DNA from: Breviolum minutum Mf 1.05b.01
Taxonomy: Eukaryota > Sar > Dinophyceae > Suessiales > Symbiodiniaceae
Direction: 5' to 3'
Length of the DNA: 64,000 nucleotides
Assembly: GCA_000507305.1 (NCBI GenBank)
Contig: DF239543.1
Location: forward strand, 1-64,000
Both the position numbers and the translations under genes were made by a program. Below, one piece after another: positions 12,416 through 25,497 of this stretch. Every line of letters starts with the position of its first letter. The stretch's first letter is position 1. Below the pieces are notes generated by a model. The model ran no database searches and was not told where the DNA came from. It worked only from the letters and a program-made list of their open reading frames with translations.

Positions 12416-12503
12416 GTCGTCCAGGCCGCCGAGCGTTTCGCGGCAAAGGAGGCGGAGGAGTTACGAAGAGAGCGCGAAGAGGTCACCGCGGAGGGGGTGG
12501 AGA
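12416..12503 (+). CDS. Charged coiled-coil-like exon
   Basis: After TTTCCGAG the frame reads VVQAAERFAAKEAEELRRER and then EEVTAEGVE. It is a strongly charged amphipathic helix. GC content jumps well above the T-rich flanks, as for other exons here. It lies about 560 bp upstream of the PUB-domain exons and may belong to the same gene. Glu/Arg-rich helices are not diagnostic of a family. Confidence 0.45.
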
Positions 12504-13060
12504 AATTTTCCTCGTTTTTATCGGGAAAAACGGACAAAACCCTTGGAAGGTTGAAGCCAACCTTTGGATTTTTTCGCTTCTTTTTTTTTTTTGCCATACT
12601 AAGGCGGAAGCCAAGAGAAGGGAAGCGGAGGCACCCTGGAAAAGCCAAACTTTTGTGTTTGTTTGTTTGGTTTTTGATGGAAAAGTGAAAAGTATCTGGT
12701 TGAATTGAAGGAAAGATCCATGACTTTTGGATACTTTTGGGGTGTTCATTTGTTTTTGGAACCACTGAAAAAACACCGACATTTTGGAGATCTTGAAGTC
12801 TTGAAGTAGCTGCGACACCAGAGGCATGTGATCCACGTGAAAACGATGCTGTGGTCAGTGCACTACAGGCAATTTGGGGCCAAGGTTGATGGCCTGTTGC
12901 AGCGTGTTTTTTTCAAAAACCACTGGGGGTTATCCGGGATAAGTGTAGGAATACTACCTGGGAACCCTTTGAGGAGCTTTCAGAAGTTTGCTTGCTTGTC
13001 GGTTTAGTTTGGACGGGTTGCCTTTCTCTTAGTGTTCTTTTTTTCTGTTGGTCCTTGGAG

Positions 13061-13870
13061 GCTTTGCGCCGACTTCATTTGAAACGGAATCCTGTTGAGC
13101 TGGCTACATGCTTGCAAACACTGCGAGCCTACATCAACAACCTGGCCAAGAACCCGCAGGCCAAAGATGTTTGACACAGGTCGCAGCTTTGGTCAGTTGT
13201 GATCCAAGTAGACTTGGTCCAAGGAAGTGAAGTACCAGTCCATCAAATGCCAGGGCCTTTTCTTTCGAACAATAGGTGAGCCCGTCCGTCATAAAGACGA
13301 CGTGGTGGTTGTATGAGAAAGAGCTTTCAACAGCTAGGTATGGTGCGGTTAATGGATAAAATCCTTTACCAGTTGGGATGACCAATTCCGTTGTACTCAA
13401 ATCTTAGTATATCAAGCATATATCAAGCACATGAAATCAAGTGGTGTGTCGGATTTGGCAGTCATTGGACCTCCCAATGTCGAATTGAGGTGACAATACC
13501 CACTTCTGCAACAAGATTGCCTCCGTGGAGGGAGCCGTTGCTGTGCTGGAGGCCGTTTCTCTTAACGCGAAACGGACATTTGGGAGAAGCGAATTTGCTC
13601 AGTTTGAAGGGGACAGACTGGATATAATACCTATGTGCAGTAACCACAGATGCAACTAGAGGCATTGTAAACTTCAACATATCTTCGCATCTAATAGCCG
13701 TGGTTTGCTAGGCATGTGGCTTTGTATCTGATGGAAACAAGTTATCTGTCCGGGAGCCCAGCTTCAAAGGAAGGTTCCTCCATGATGTTTCCTTGGTGGC
13801 TGGGTGCCCTCAGGTGGACCCGGACTTCATGAAGACCAAGGGTCCTAAGCTTTGGGAAGCTTTGAGCAAG
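13061..13870 (+). CDS. PUB (PUG) domain protein, partial exon set
   Basis: Three exons are seen. Exon 13061-13159 reads ALRRLHLKRNP, then CLQTLRAYINNLAKNP, which matches the PUB consensus of a helix followed by 'L..yi.Nil.nP'. The exon at about 13518-13577 reads IASVEGAVAVLEAVSLNAKR, fitting the PUB segment before its last strand. Exon 13814-13870 reads VDPDFMKTKGPKLWEALSK, fitting the domain end. The PUB domain (about 80 residues) binds the AAA ATPase p97/Cdc48 and occurs in PNGase, UBX and HOIP-type proteins. The piece between exons 1 and 2 (usually 'e.kfr.i...N.af..rv') was not located. The first and third exons are followed by GC donors. Other domains are unknown, so the exact family member cannot be named. 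Confidence 0.65.
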
Positions 13871-14840
13871 GCCTGGATGAATGGACCCGGCAGTTTGGAA
13901 CCTGGATCACCTTGGTGAGTTGCCTGTTTTTGAGGTGGACTTGATTCTGGAGCAAGTGAAATCTGCGACCTGATCGCCTGATCGCATTGGAAGCCCAAGT
14001 TAACACTCGAAACTGAGTGAAGCTGCGATTCGCTGCACCGCTGGGGTGGATAAGAAATTTGTTGAATGATTCAGCTATCATTGGTTTTTATTGGGCTTTT
14101 GGATGATGTTGATTTTTGTTTTTCTGTCTTTGGATGATTGAATCAGATCATCCATACTGCGATTGCGGGAAGGCAGCTGTTTCGGCATCCCTCAAATTCA
14201 TGCAGCAAGATGGGATAACCCAGACGGCTGGGACGGCCTTGTGCGGAGTTATTTTTCAGGTCCAAAGATGACGGCTGATTCAACGCAACTCCGTGCGCGA
14301 ATGAATCTCACCTTAGTACGACACTAGATGGGCTGGGTCTTGAACAGTGTCCTGCTCAGTTGGAAATAAAGATCTGTTGTGATCGGATTCCTTTGCATTG
14401 CTGATGGGTTGGGTTTTTGCTTTTTCCTTTTTCTTAAACAAGCTTTTGTGTGTTCTTTCAACTCCAGCTGCCAGCTATTTGTTATGACAGGCAGGAGCTT
14501 TGTCATTTCTGGGTGAGTGCATGGAAGAGGTGGGGTCCAACGAAAGACAATGAGCATCCAAACATCCTTCAATCAACATATCAAGTCGCTTCAAGAATGA
14601 CGACCCCATAGTAGGGACACAGAAATCTGGGCAAATTTCATTGGGAAACAGCTAGACAGCTAGATCTAGTGGTCGTTGCTGACCTCCTGTATTCCAGGTA
14701 GCAGATGCTGTGAGATTGGGTCATGACCAGCAAGACACTGAGGGCTTTCAGCTGAAGCCTTTTTTTGACTTCGACTCTAATCATCTTTCATCCATCTTTT
14801 CTGTGAGGGATAGTTAGTTTTATGGAAATCTTTCCCATAC

Positions 14841-14902
14841 CATCCATGGGACTGGTATATTTACCATGTTCAATGTAGGTAGATATACCAGTCCCATGAA
14901 TG
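14841..14902. repeat. Perfect-looking inverted repeat (hairpin)
   Basis: The arms at 14841-14865 and 14878-14902 match in about 23 of 25 positions around GGGACTGGTATAT and ATATACCAGTCCC, with a 12-base spacer. It may be the remnant of a small inverted-repeat element unrelated to families A to E. Confidence 0.7.
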
Positions 14903-15281
14903 CTATGGGTTTAATAAACTTATACCCCTACCATCTTAGAATTGCCACAGGTCCCATGATTCCGACTGTCACTGAAGTCGCAGCCATGGGAAGAATCGCC
15001 TATGATACCCTTTTTCAACCTCTACAACATAAACATATTTACACCATCAGACCATGCGCGGTTTGTATCTTGATTGGCCAAACAGAGGCAATGTGCAAGA
15101 AATAACCTTCCAAAAATGGTGACAAAGCTTCTGGTGATCATATGTTATAGCTTTTTGAATGCTAGAAGCACGCGTTTTTTTTTTCCTGCCGTTTTTGACG
15201 TTTCGGGGATGCCGGGATGCCTTGTCAAATCCTGCATTTTTTCCGATGTCAAGGTTCGGGTACTGAGGCCTGATCTCCCTC

Positions 15282-15365
15282 TTGCAGCGGTGCAAGCTGC
15301 TGAGTGCCTGGCTGTGCTGGGTGCCGTTGCACGGCTGGACTGCATCCTGAGTGGGACATGTGACA
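15282..15365 (+). CDS. Ala/Leu-rich exon, possible armadillo/HEAT helix pair
   Basis: After CCCTCTTGCAG the frame reads AVQAAECLAVLGAVARLDCI, two amphipathic helices as in alpha-solenoid repeats. The 3' splice site is good and the surrounding DNA is T-rich. A further open stretch at about 15520-15600 (ELYQIPEGFPRNCTMPRVHA) may be another exon. No family is assigned. Confidence 0.35.
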
Positions 15366-16732
15366 TGGCCATATCTCGCAAAAATTAACATAGGTCCGGC
15401 CCTTGCATTTTACCAAGTTTTGGGGATGCAGTCTATTCACGACATATTTGTGGGACTGTCTTATATTTGACATTTCGAAATCGATGTATGATTTGACTGT
15501 TTGATGCCTGGCAGGAGGACAGCGAGCTGTACCAAATACCTGAAGGCTTTCCGCGGAATTGTACCATGCCACGAGTCCATGCAATTACCTTGGATTTGGC
15601 ATGTTATTGTATATTCTTTGGATTTTTGAGTTTTGACCGTCCAACTTTTTTTGTGCCACGGTAAGATTATCATATGAGGGAAACGCCTTGCCTCAGCTCC
15701 GATGATTTGACGTCTGTCATCTCCAGGTGTCGTTCAGTCCTTTGGCTACTTGCTTCGACAAAAGTGGAGGGTAGACTATACGTCCCCTACTTGGTGCCAG
15801 CACTTCCAATCCAATGGGTACAGATGATATTGAATGAACATGTACGAAAATGGATGAAAATGGCAATTTACAGAACTTCAGAACAGTGTCATCTGCTTCA
15901 AAACCCACCCCTGCAGTATTACAAGAGATCTAGTGGGTCCACTCTTCCTTACACACAAGGCATAGTCTGGCAATTTCTTTGCACGTTCTGCGCAACGTGG
16001 CTGGCAACTACCAGGAGGCTCCTCGACTTGCTGCAGGATGCGTTTTCTTGCTGCAAAGTTTTCGTTTTTTTCACAGGTGATGGACACAAGTGCCGAACTC
16101 TTCCGGGAATGTTTTCAACGTTTCTGGACTGCCTGGATCTGAGATGAATATCTTTTTTTTTGCTTGGGATGAATGGATGCATGGCCCCCGATGGCATGGC
16201 GCAGCTGAAACCAAGGAACTGTCCAGTGACAGTCCTGACGGTAAAGATGCCGGTGAACTTGGAGAGGCGCGTGCTGTTCCTGTTCCACCCACAGTTGGAA
16301 GCTGTTTGGAGGGTGGGGAAAAAATTCCATGGGGAAAAAAAATCCTCCAAAATTGGTGTTTTTTTTGTAAAGCAACCTGGAATGGTTGTTACAACCCGAA
16401 ATTTGGTGACGTTGGGGTTTCCGCCGGGTTGTTTGCTGGTGAAAGGTGGTGGAAGCTGCTGCCTCTGCACCTTCCACACCTTTTGTGGCTGGGAGTGGTG
16501 TTGGGGACCAATTTTTCCACCTGAGTGCCTTTGAGATCCTTGAGATGTGTCAGATTTTTCACATCCACGTGTAAAAATGCATCTTTTAAGACAAAAAACA
16601 CATGTTTTTTTTTTTCTGGTATTTGGAGCTGAACTTTCGAGATGACTGACTATCTGCTTGCTGACTCTGTTTCGGTGGTGTTTTTGTTGGAGGGCTCAGA
16701 CGAATCGTCATTGTCCTAAAGAGTGATACGCC

Positions 16733-17600
16733 ATGGGTCGCCAGACATCTTCCAAAGGGCAGGGTGCTACCCGTGTTGCCGTGCTTGTGGCTGGTTGCCT
16801 ACTGCTTGCCGCAGTGGGGGATGCCTTTGTATCCGTGTCTCCCTCCCATCAAGTGACCACACCAAAGCCGACTTGGGAGGTAACTGCTCAACCAGCTCAC
16901 CGAAATGGAGGATTGGCGACACCCAACACCCAGGTTGGAGATGGTGATGAGGATTTTTTAATGAACAAGAAATTCATCCTTTTCCTTTTTAGCTGTGGGG
17001 TATTTATTGCTTTATTGATTAAAAAAAATGTTCATGGCTTAAAACTAGGATACCAACAACAAAAACATCACCGATGTGGTAGATTTTATTTCCGGCCTTG
17101 AATCCAAACATCAGAAATTTGCAGGCAAGCCCAAACAACGGAAACTTTTCACCCCCAGGTGAGTCTCTTCAAGGCGGCCGCTTCTGTTGCCTTGCTATGC
17201 TTGGCTGCCGGGCGCCGTATGGGACCCAAATCCAAGGCTACCAAGGCTTCCATCCGTTATGCTGTGGTTGGGATGACGACGAGCACCACCAACCCCTGCA
17301 CCCAAAACACCCCTCCAAAAGCTCCACAGATGGAAGACTTGTTGCAATTCGACCAAGTTGAAGCTGAAGTTGCCACTCCCATCTCGCCCATTTCTATGGA
17401 GACGGTGACTGTGGTGACCTCTGATGCAGTGGACTCTGAGACTACCGTTCCGAGCTTCTGTGGAAAATGTGCTGCTCGCTTTGTCGCTGGAGCACGTCGA
17501 AGTCAAAGCCATCGAACAGCTGGGCCGTCACGTGGCCGAGCAGCACGACGTGCTGTTGGTCAACGCCTTTGTGAAACAGTTGCTGTGCACACAACATCCC
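16733..17600 (+). CDS. Signal-peptide protein, probably plastid-targeted (function unknown)
   Basis: The ATG at 16733 starts MGRQTSSKGQGATR, followed by the hydrophobic stretch VAVLVAGCLLLAAVGDA and then FVSVSPSHQ. A signal peptide followed directly by Phe and a Ser/Thr/Pro/Lys-rich region is the bipartite plastid presequence known from peridinin dinoflagellates (FVAP-like motif). The first exon ends near 16930 at CCCAG with a GT donor. A second exon near 17159 reads LFKAAASVALLCLAAGRRMG, giving another hydrophobic segment, perhaps for the third plastid membrane or the thylakoid. A third frame at about 17455-17592 reads ENVLLALSLEHVEVKAIEQL and continues as a long helix ending FVKQLLCTQHP. 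The join between the second and third parts is uncertain. The mature protein is not recognised. A plain secreted or ER protein is the alternative. Confidence 0.5.
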
Positions 17601-20400
17601 AAACCTTTGATGCCAGCAAGACCCGTACCAAGATTCAGCTCGGTTTGCGGGTCTCTTCCTGTATGCGTTCTGAGTCAGGCCGTGAGTCCAAAGTGTCCTC
17701 GGGTGTTGAAGGATCAGAAATGGGCACATGCCTTAACTTTGTAGCACATGACTTAAAGGTATACATGCTAGATCATGAGTCAGCACTGAATGATGCTATC
17801 TACTCCCCACTGGGGGGGACCTTAGCTCGCTCAGCTATACTCTGAAGCATGGCGTGACATGGCGAACCGAGAATGGCACGGGCAGAGGCTGCGGTCGATT
17901 GCCCTTGCGTTACACATTCTCCTGATGGCTCAAAGGTCATGGCTGTTTGCTTCAACCCCTCATCGAAGCTGTCAACAATCATCAAAGCTGTTAATGACTA
18001 TATTAATGGAGTAAATGGTGTTTGTTTTTGTTAAAACATATTTCAAATATTTGCTTTGCAGTCTTTGGCGTTTTCAGATCTTGCTATTTTTCATGTTCGT
18101 TCTGATGAGGGTATGAGGTATGACGACTGGTGAAGCGGATGATCTTTGCGTTTTTCATTCTCCAGGGACAAATCCCTTGAAGCATGGATACGCATTGGAT
18201 CGCTCGGCATCATCAACCGGGTGTGGTGTTTTCATGGCAGGTTGACATGTTCTGTGTGAAGGTATACGTACATATATAGGATTATGATGTATACATATGA
18301 ATCATATGAACATATATGAATGTGTATTTCTTGTATCTAATATATCTTTATTGTCTATCTATTAAACATATACTACATATGAATGACGCTGTGCCGCTGT
18401 GCCTCTTCGCATGAACCGACTATAACTTGTCAAGTGCCTGTCACAAATTTTCAGTCATTCTGGAAGAATGAACATTGGTTGGTATCGTTGGAAGGGAAGC
18501 TGGCCACCAAGATGGAATGAACTCGTAAATTCTCCACAATGGTGCGGTTGAAGGTCCAATTTTGACTGAAAAATGGATGGTGTTTTTGGCGGCTTTCCTT
18601 CCGACCATCCCGAAAGGTGATACTTTAAAATCACCGGAAAGGTGGCCGCTGGCCTGACTGCGTATGGTTGATGAAAAAAGCTGAGGAAGTTTTTTTTTTA
18701 ATTGGAACCTTTTCTCAAAAGTTCACTTAGACTCAGACTTCACCATTGTGATTGGGACTTTTTTGTTGCAAACCTTCGATAGGTTTCCTTTTTTTTGAGT
18801 CACCCGAGGCGTTGCCCCTAACGCCTTCAACTGAGACTGCAGGGTGCGGATTCCCATGGTGAGAAATGGTGAGGCTGATGGGATAGGTAGTAGGGATAAA
18901 AAAGCTCATAGATAAAGATATTATTAAAGCTGATGTCTAAAATTTAAGTCAATGTGAAGGGTGTGTTTTTTTGTTGTTACCTTATCTCCATTCCTCTCCA
19001 AGTTCACCAGGAATCCGCAAGAGTGTGATGAATGTCATGGTGAAGAGCGTAGCAAGCAGGCAGGAAACGGGCCAAAAGAAACAAGGCACAAATTTTCGGA
19101 TGGACATAGAAACCATGGGATTTTTTTCAATATGATTTTTCCTTTTCTAAGCACTGCAGCTGGAGGTGGAGAACGAGAGTCCGAATGTTTTACAACACAA
19201 GGCTGGATGTTGGAGACAAGTCTGGTTTTCAGAGATGGGTTTTGCAACAGAGACAGGGAGAAGCTGCTTCGGATTTCCATTTTCGCAACATCAAGTCTGA
19301 TGGTTCATTCAAAAAGGGAAGAGCTACAATAGCCATCAATAGGAGGACTTGTCACTTGACTAAAATACTATTAACCATCCATATGCCCATTTGTTTCCAG
19401 GGTAATTCATTCAAATTCAGCAGGCTTTTTCCAGAACTGTACAGCGAAATCGCCCCAAAACTGCCGAGCAAACTGCCAGCTTCGTAAAGCGGGGCTTTTG
19501 TTGAGGCATCTCCTAGTGCCAGATTGAGGCTGGGATGAAATCGGCAGCGGGAAGTGATGTTTGGGGTATTTTTTGTATGGACCAACAACAACATACATTG
19601 GAACCCCAGTATGGAACTAATGGATTATGGAACCAGTTTCCATTGGTTTTCAGAGATTATGGACCACCAAATTCAGGAACCTACGGCAGAATTCAATCTT
19701 TCTTGGGTCTCCAGCCGCCACATGCGGCCTGCAGGTGTGATCGGAGGTTTGCGTTTTCTTCACTCTGCTTGCAGGCGGGCTGTTAGCCCAGCTGTGGTTT
19801 CTGCGGTGCAGGGTACTTAAGATTGGATTGGTGAACCCAATACATGAATTTGATCTACCCTCCCGGAAAACGAACATTTTTGTTCCCCTGAAAATTGATG
19901 TTTGAAAGATGATTCGTTTCCTTTTGGGATGGTTCCCTTTTTCAGGACACATGTTATATAATTTTCGGGGGAGGAAGTAGGTAAACAAGCAGATACACAC
20001 CTCAAGAACGCCTGGAGAAGGGAGATTCCGAACTCTGAACAAAAAACACTTCAGCTTCCAGCCATTCGACTTCATGGCGGTAGTGCTATATCAGGGAGGT
20101 GCTTGAAACAGGAAGCAGATAACATCAGTGAGATCTTCTCTTGTTTTCCAGCTCACAAGTCGATCTTTGTGTAGGATGCTAGTAGAAAGGTGAAGGGTTT
20201 TTGTTTCTTTTTGATTGTCAGGGATCCTAGTGGTCACTTTATATGACTACTTGGGAAGGGGATCATCCCAATATATCTTGGATCCACCCCCACCCAGTAA
20301 GAGTCATCACCAGAATTATGAAACATTTTTAGTAGGGAATCCCAAAAGAAAAACAGTATTGGTCACTGGAATCCTGGGTGGGTGGGGGGGGGAAGCTCCA
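17600..20400. other. No gene recognised
   Basis: The region is T-rich with a long ATATAC/ATATGA tract at about 18260-18380. Possible small exons lie at about 18168-18225 (RDKSLEAWIRIGSLGIINR) and 19178-19310 (FYNTRLDVGDKSGFQRWVLQ). Neither is supported by a known family. Confidence 0.35.
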
Positions 20401-20434
20401 ACCAATATCTTCCAATATCTTCGGGACCTCGGGA

Positions 20435-21190
20435 CTTTTTTCCCCACCGGATTGAGGCCATTTTTCAATCCACCGAGCTCCTGCAGAGTTTGCCACTTTC
20501 AGAGGAGGAAATTCGACAGAAGGTGGGAGATTTGGGCATCTGGGGGGCCCCCGAAATTCCCCCTTTCAGCAACCGAATGTGTTTCCATCACTTTGGGAGG
20601 TGATGGCTGTGGCGCGAGAAGCTCGCAGTGAAGACCTGTCTCAAGATAACCTCACTAGGCAGGAACTGAAGATTTTCTGGCATGGATTTCGCCATTACCA
20701 GTGTTGATGAAGTGGAACTTGTTTCGTGATGCCATGGACAGGCTCTCCTTCCATGGCATCCGCTTGTACTTTTTGATATGCAGGCAGGGATACTGGATTT
20801 TTTCCGATGCTGGAACTAGGTAGATTCACCCTCCGGTTGGACACATATAGCTAAGCAGCATTCGTTGGTCAAAAGGTATTGGAAAGGGGGAGAGCTTGAA
20901 GCATTAGTCTTTTTAAAGGCCCCACATCTTGGCAGGTCTTCCCATGCGAGAAGACAGTGCCCAAGGGTCTGTGAAGACTGTCTGTGGATGGCTTGTGGAA
21001 AGGGCGGAGACGGGGTGAATTGGCTACCAGACGGGGTTGGGTTTGTGATCTTCAGGTATGCTGTGCTAGAGCCCTCTGTCTTGGAGGAAGAAAGAAGGAC
21101 TGTTGCCTTCATGCTGTCCTTGGCTCAGGAGTTTTTTGCAGCAAAATTCTTCGTCGAGCCAAACTTTGGGGAAACAACCGTGACCCGCAA
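20435..21190 (+). CDS. Unknown gene, four exon-like stretches
   Basis: Four stretches on the + strand have coding character and splice-like borders. About 20440-20545 reads FQSTELLQSLPLSEEEIRQK. About 20597-20660 reads VMAVAREARSEDLSQDNLTR. About 20718-20770 reads LFRDAMDRLSFHGIRL. About 21055-21190 reads YAVLEPSVLEEERRTVAFML and continues in helix. All are helical and charged. They are separated by short T-rich introns and could form one protein. I do not recognise it. The last stretch runs towards a CCA microsatellite and an undetermined base at 21280. Confidence 0.35.
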
Positions 21191-21240
21191 CAATACGATG
21201 ATGGCAACAACTAGCCCTACTTCTAAACTACTACGAGCTA

Positions 21241-21280
21241 CTACCACTACTACAACCACCACCACCACCACCACCACCAN
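21241..21280. repeat. ACT/CCA microsatellite ending in an undetermined base
   Basis: About 13 ACC/ACT triplets end at an N at 21280. The N directly at the end of the repeat suggests an assembly join or collapsed repeat. Confidence 0.8.
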
Positions 21281-22010
21281 CTATGAAAGTGTTGCTGTGG
21301 TCGGTGTTCTTGCTTTTCATGATTATGCAGCTGGGACTATACTGGAACGCTGTGTCTTTTCTTTCCTGTTATTTGCGTGTTTTTTTTTTAGAAAGAGGCA
21401 CTTGCATTTTTGGTTGAGATGGCCATAGATTCTCATTTTTAATTCTTTGCAGACGTTGTCAAGTGTCTTGCTGCTTTGGAAGCCTAAATTGGCGCCACCG
21501 CCACCGCTGCTACCTCCGCCAGCGAAAAAGTGTCTATGCGGGACTTTTATAACAATCTTGACAATTTTGTCATGATTTATATCATAGTTTCATTTGACCT
21601 CATCAACCTCATTCAGTTTGCCCTTATTATAGTACCAGCATAGCCTTATTCAAAATACAGTTTACATTCCATGAATTTGGAATGAATAACAAAGCAACAT
21701 GCACAATACATACAATACAATACAAGAAACATCAACAAAACAAAACCACAGACATTAAAAGAAACACAAACACAACCACAAACCACAACAGCAAACAATG
21801 AAACAGAAAAACTCCAACAGCGTATGTAGACACATTTATTGCGACCCTGCTGTATGATCCCGGTTTGTCAGAAGGAGATCATCAAGTAAAGTGCTGGTCT
21901 TGATACTGCTGACTTGTTGTTTTGGTATTGGAATTTATCAAGAATGAACCTGGTCCGGTCATGATTGTTCTTTTTGTCGTGTGTTGGTGCAACAGATGCC
22001 TTGCCGCCCA

Positions 22011-22067
22011 CCAGCACCAGCACCAGCACCACCACGACCACCAGCACCAGCACCAGCACCGGCACCA
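22011..22067. repeat. CAGCACCA imperfect repeat
   Basis: Alternating CAGCAC and CACCAC units form the tract. It gives a His/Gln-rich frame on one strand and a Val/Leu-rich frame on the other, neither with other coding support. Confidence 0.7.
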
Positions 22068-22349
22068 CTACACTCAGAATGGCAATAATAATGATATTAA
22101 TAATGATGAATTAATGATATATAATCATCATCATGATCATGAGCAGTCCTACCTTATGCCTTGGGAAACACCAGCTAATTGTGGAGTTTTTCCAGTGCTT
22201 GAGGTCAGTTTCAAGGGATCACTGCATTTTACTCCGGGCTATGGCACAAGTTGGCCATCTCAGTCGATTGGCCATGTGGATTTTGCACCCTTGAAACTGC
22301 CACTTTTTATCATTGGAAGCTCTGGAAACTGCCATGTGTCCCTTGTTGG

Positions 22350-22690
22350 AATCACCGTTAGTAGCTCTTGAGGATGTGCAAAGCTGGTTGATGTGGCAAT
22401 CCCAGGTGGGGAAGTCACTTCGGTTGTTTGTTCAACTTGACAAGCTCGCCACATCTGTGAAACAACCAACCTGCCTTTCAATGGACCAGGCCTTTGCCAA
22501 ATGTCGAACACCAACACCAACGCATGAACCTTGGGGATTGCTTGTTTTCCTCTTAGATTTCGGTGAGTTGATACACCATGATTCCAATGATTTTTTAAGG
22601 TCTGAGGAGCTCCGCAAGCGCCGGCACAAACGAGAGAAGGAGAAGCCATCTTCAAGGCTTTGTCCAGATTCGCTAGTTGTTGGTAGGTGT
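22350..22690 (+). CDS. Unknown gene, two exon-like stretches
   Basis: About 22357-22440 reads ALEDVQSWLMWQSQVGKSLR and continues LFVQLDKLA. About 22600-22680 reads RSEELRKRRHKREKEKPSSR, a strongly basic helix. The second is preceded by T-rich sequence ending in AAGG. No family is recognised. The basic stretch could be a nuclear localisation or RNA-binding segment. Confidence 0.3.
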
Positions 22691-23330
22691 CATAGGAAAA
22701 AGATTGGAGAAGACTTGTGAGAAATCAGCCATTTCCATGGACTCAAAAGTTCGGGAGTGAAAGATTTGGCTCCATATCAATTGTCGACATGTTGTGCTTC
22801 CCATGCTACTATGGCACATTTCACCTTCATTTCCTTTAAAACTATCAATCAACAAACTGGACAGGTGAAATTGTTCATGAAAAAAACTACGCCATCAACT
22901 TAGCAGTTGAAACATGTTGTTTACTCCTTTTTTTTATATGTCCGATGACCTTACTGTAATATTCATAGGAGAAAATTCTGTTCGAAAATATATCAGTTCT
23001 TCTTCTGTCCAGGCTGCCGCCTCCGCAGGCCAGTGGAAAAGGATGGTGGTAGGTTTTTTCGGTTTGTTGAAATATAGCCCTTTTGAGATCATAGATTTGA
23101 TACTCTTAAGAAAAATCCAATTCGTTGGGAGGTTAGATGATTTTGAGAAAAAGGCTAGATTGCTGCAGGCATTTTTTTTTTGAGAGATAATTTATTTGAA
23201 GTTTCGAGGGAGTGCTTGGTTTATGGTTCAATCTGGGATTGGTTACAACACGGTGCTACTGATCTTGTCAAGATTTACATGATTCTTACATTCTTGATCT
23301 TACTCACAACGCTACCTTTCATTTATGGCA

Positions 23331-23388
<58 letters not shown>

Positions 23389-23389
23389 G
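23331..23389. repeat. (TTG)n microsatellite beside a 3' splice-like site
   Basis: About 19 uninterrupted TTG units are followed at once by CTGCAG and GGCG. The T-rich repeat takes the place where a polypyrimidine tract would be. Open frames through it (poly-Cys, poly-Leu or poly-Asn) are artefacts. Confidence 0.85.
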
Positions 23390-25497
23390 CTGCAGGGCGC
23401 CAAGACAGACTCGGAAGAGAGATCTGACGCAACTGGAGGCCCGTTTACCCGTTGAGGGTTGGCCAGCCGGATCCGATCTTTGCACCGCAACGACGTTCCA
23501 AGCTGAGGCGAAGCGTTAGCGCAGCCCGTTGGGTTATTTACTGCTGGGGAGGCCTGGTTCCGGAGTTTCGTCTTCTCCGTTTTTTGGGAGACCAAATCTT
23601 GCTGCTTTGATTCAGAAGTTGCAAGCTTGTCTCTTGCAGGACCTTCATGATTTCTTGATACTGTAATTATAGGATGATGATCAGGATACTGAGTGGTCAT
23701 ATATGATATGGCTTCGACAGTTTGGCTTTTGGAAGTCTTTCCATTTTTTGAAGACGGGCAAATGCCGATCACACATGTGGTTTGCACTTGTGTTGTATCT
23801 ATTAGTTTTTGTTGTGTTTTGGTCTTTTGCCTTTTCCATTCACCAGTTTGTTTGGCTTGCTTTGTGCGCTTTGTATGTTGAGTGATTTTAGCATGTTCAG
23901 TCTTTTTTGTTATGTTTACTATGAATGATAAATGTTTGATTTATTTCGATTGTTTCTTAAGGTTTACTGTGTTTATTTGTGTTTACGATAGACTATGTGA
24001 CTCATGATGTTCGTAAAGTCTGCCAACGTTTAGTACTTCAAGTTTTTCTGCATTTTTATATTTAAGATTCACCACATTGCCTTCTTTTCTTCTTTTGTAT
24101 ACTACATTTACATTTAGGATGTCTTTTGTTGTTGGTCTTCCTCTATTTACCCTTCCAAAAAAAATCAACAGAAGCTGGACCCTGCAGGCCATTTGGATGG
24201 CACACTCACTACTGGTGTTGGCCATTGCTGTGTGCCTTTTGGTCGGAACCTTGGTTGTTTCACCCGAGCCTAAAAAATCATCAGCAAACCTGCCGAATGT
24301 TGGCTCGGGCAACGTGGATGCGTTCTCATGCGGTGACAGGCATACTGGAACTCATTGGAACATACACCTGCGTCCCAGGCAGTTGGCAACTCAAGTAACT
24401 CTTTGGTTCCGTTGGTTTTTGTTGGGATGAAGCCTTGAAGAAGTTTGAGGAAGCTCACATTTTCTGGTCCAGATGTTGATTTCTGGAATGGGTTCTTGGA
24501 GCTGAGGCAGTGGCCAAAACAGGCGGTTTCTGGGTTGGATGTTGGGTGTTTGGCTTGGAAGTTGGATGTCAGCCATTTTTTTTTGGTTCGGTGCAGGTCG
24601 GGTTGCTGGCTACCTGCTCTATTGGAGGTGAGTAGCCAGCAGTTGCACTGCTTGAGTGTTGAGAGTCAAAATAACGATCCAGGAGGCTTGTTTCATGTCT
24701 TGAAAAGTTGAAGGTGAAAACGAAATGAACATCTCCATGTCAGTTGGGAAGCATTAACCCCTATCATACTTGTGCTTCGCTGGAAAGAAAATATTGCCAT
24801 TGATTTCATTCAGTCAAGCATTGCCAACGTGTACAAAATGCAACTCGTTGGATTTTCAAGTTTCAACGTCCCTTGGGATGTTTCGAATTAGGCTCACAAA
24901 AACCCAGGTTTGAAAGCAAGATTGCCAAGGGATGTTGACCCCAGTTCTTTGGACGAAGAAAATGGTCTCTGGAACGAAGGTCCTGGAGGCTTTTGTTTGA
25001 AGCAGTTAAAAGTTCCACCGTGAGATGCGTATAAGAAAACTTTGCAGCCCGGTTTAGGGAAGTTGTTTTGGAAATCTTAGTAACTCATAGAGAGCAAAGG
25101 TATTTCTAGGTTTTTGTGCTTAGGGTCATAATTTGCAGCGACTTTTTGCCCTCGTGCAAGTGTGAGGAGTTTGCTTAAAATGCTTGTGTCGTTCTTGATG
25201 TTTAGGGAAGGTCAATGGGTTATCGCATCTTCCACGCACGGACGCCACCTTTGACAACGATCCAAGTTGTTGAGTTTCACTGGGCTGGCAGCGTGCCTGT
25301 TGAGATTGAAGAGGTGCGACCACCCAGCCAGAAAATGTCGAGCAAAAAAAACAGTACTGGAGTTGGGTCGGACGGTTGGAGCTGGATGCCTTTTGATAGA
25401 TTTTTGTCATGAAGATGCAAGCAGAACATGTTTTTTCTTTGTTTGTTTGGGTATTTCAGAGATGGTGTGTCTGTGGCTCATAGCTTAAACGCACGCA

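Noticed and set aside
23323-23787. Poly-Cys, poly-Leu or poly-Asn proteins
   Set aside because: These are frames through the (TTG)n microsatellite with no other protein support.
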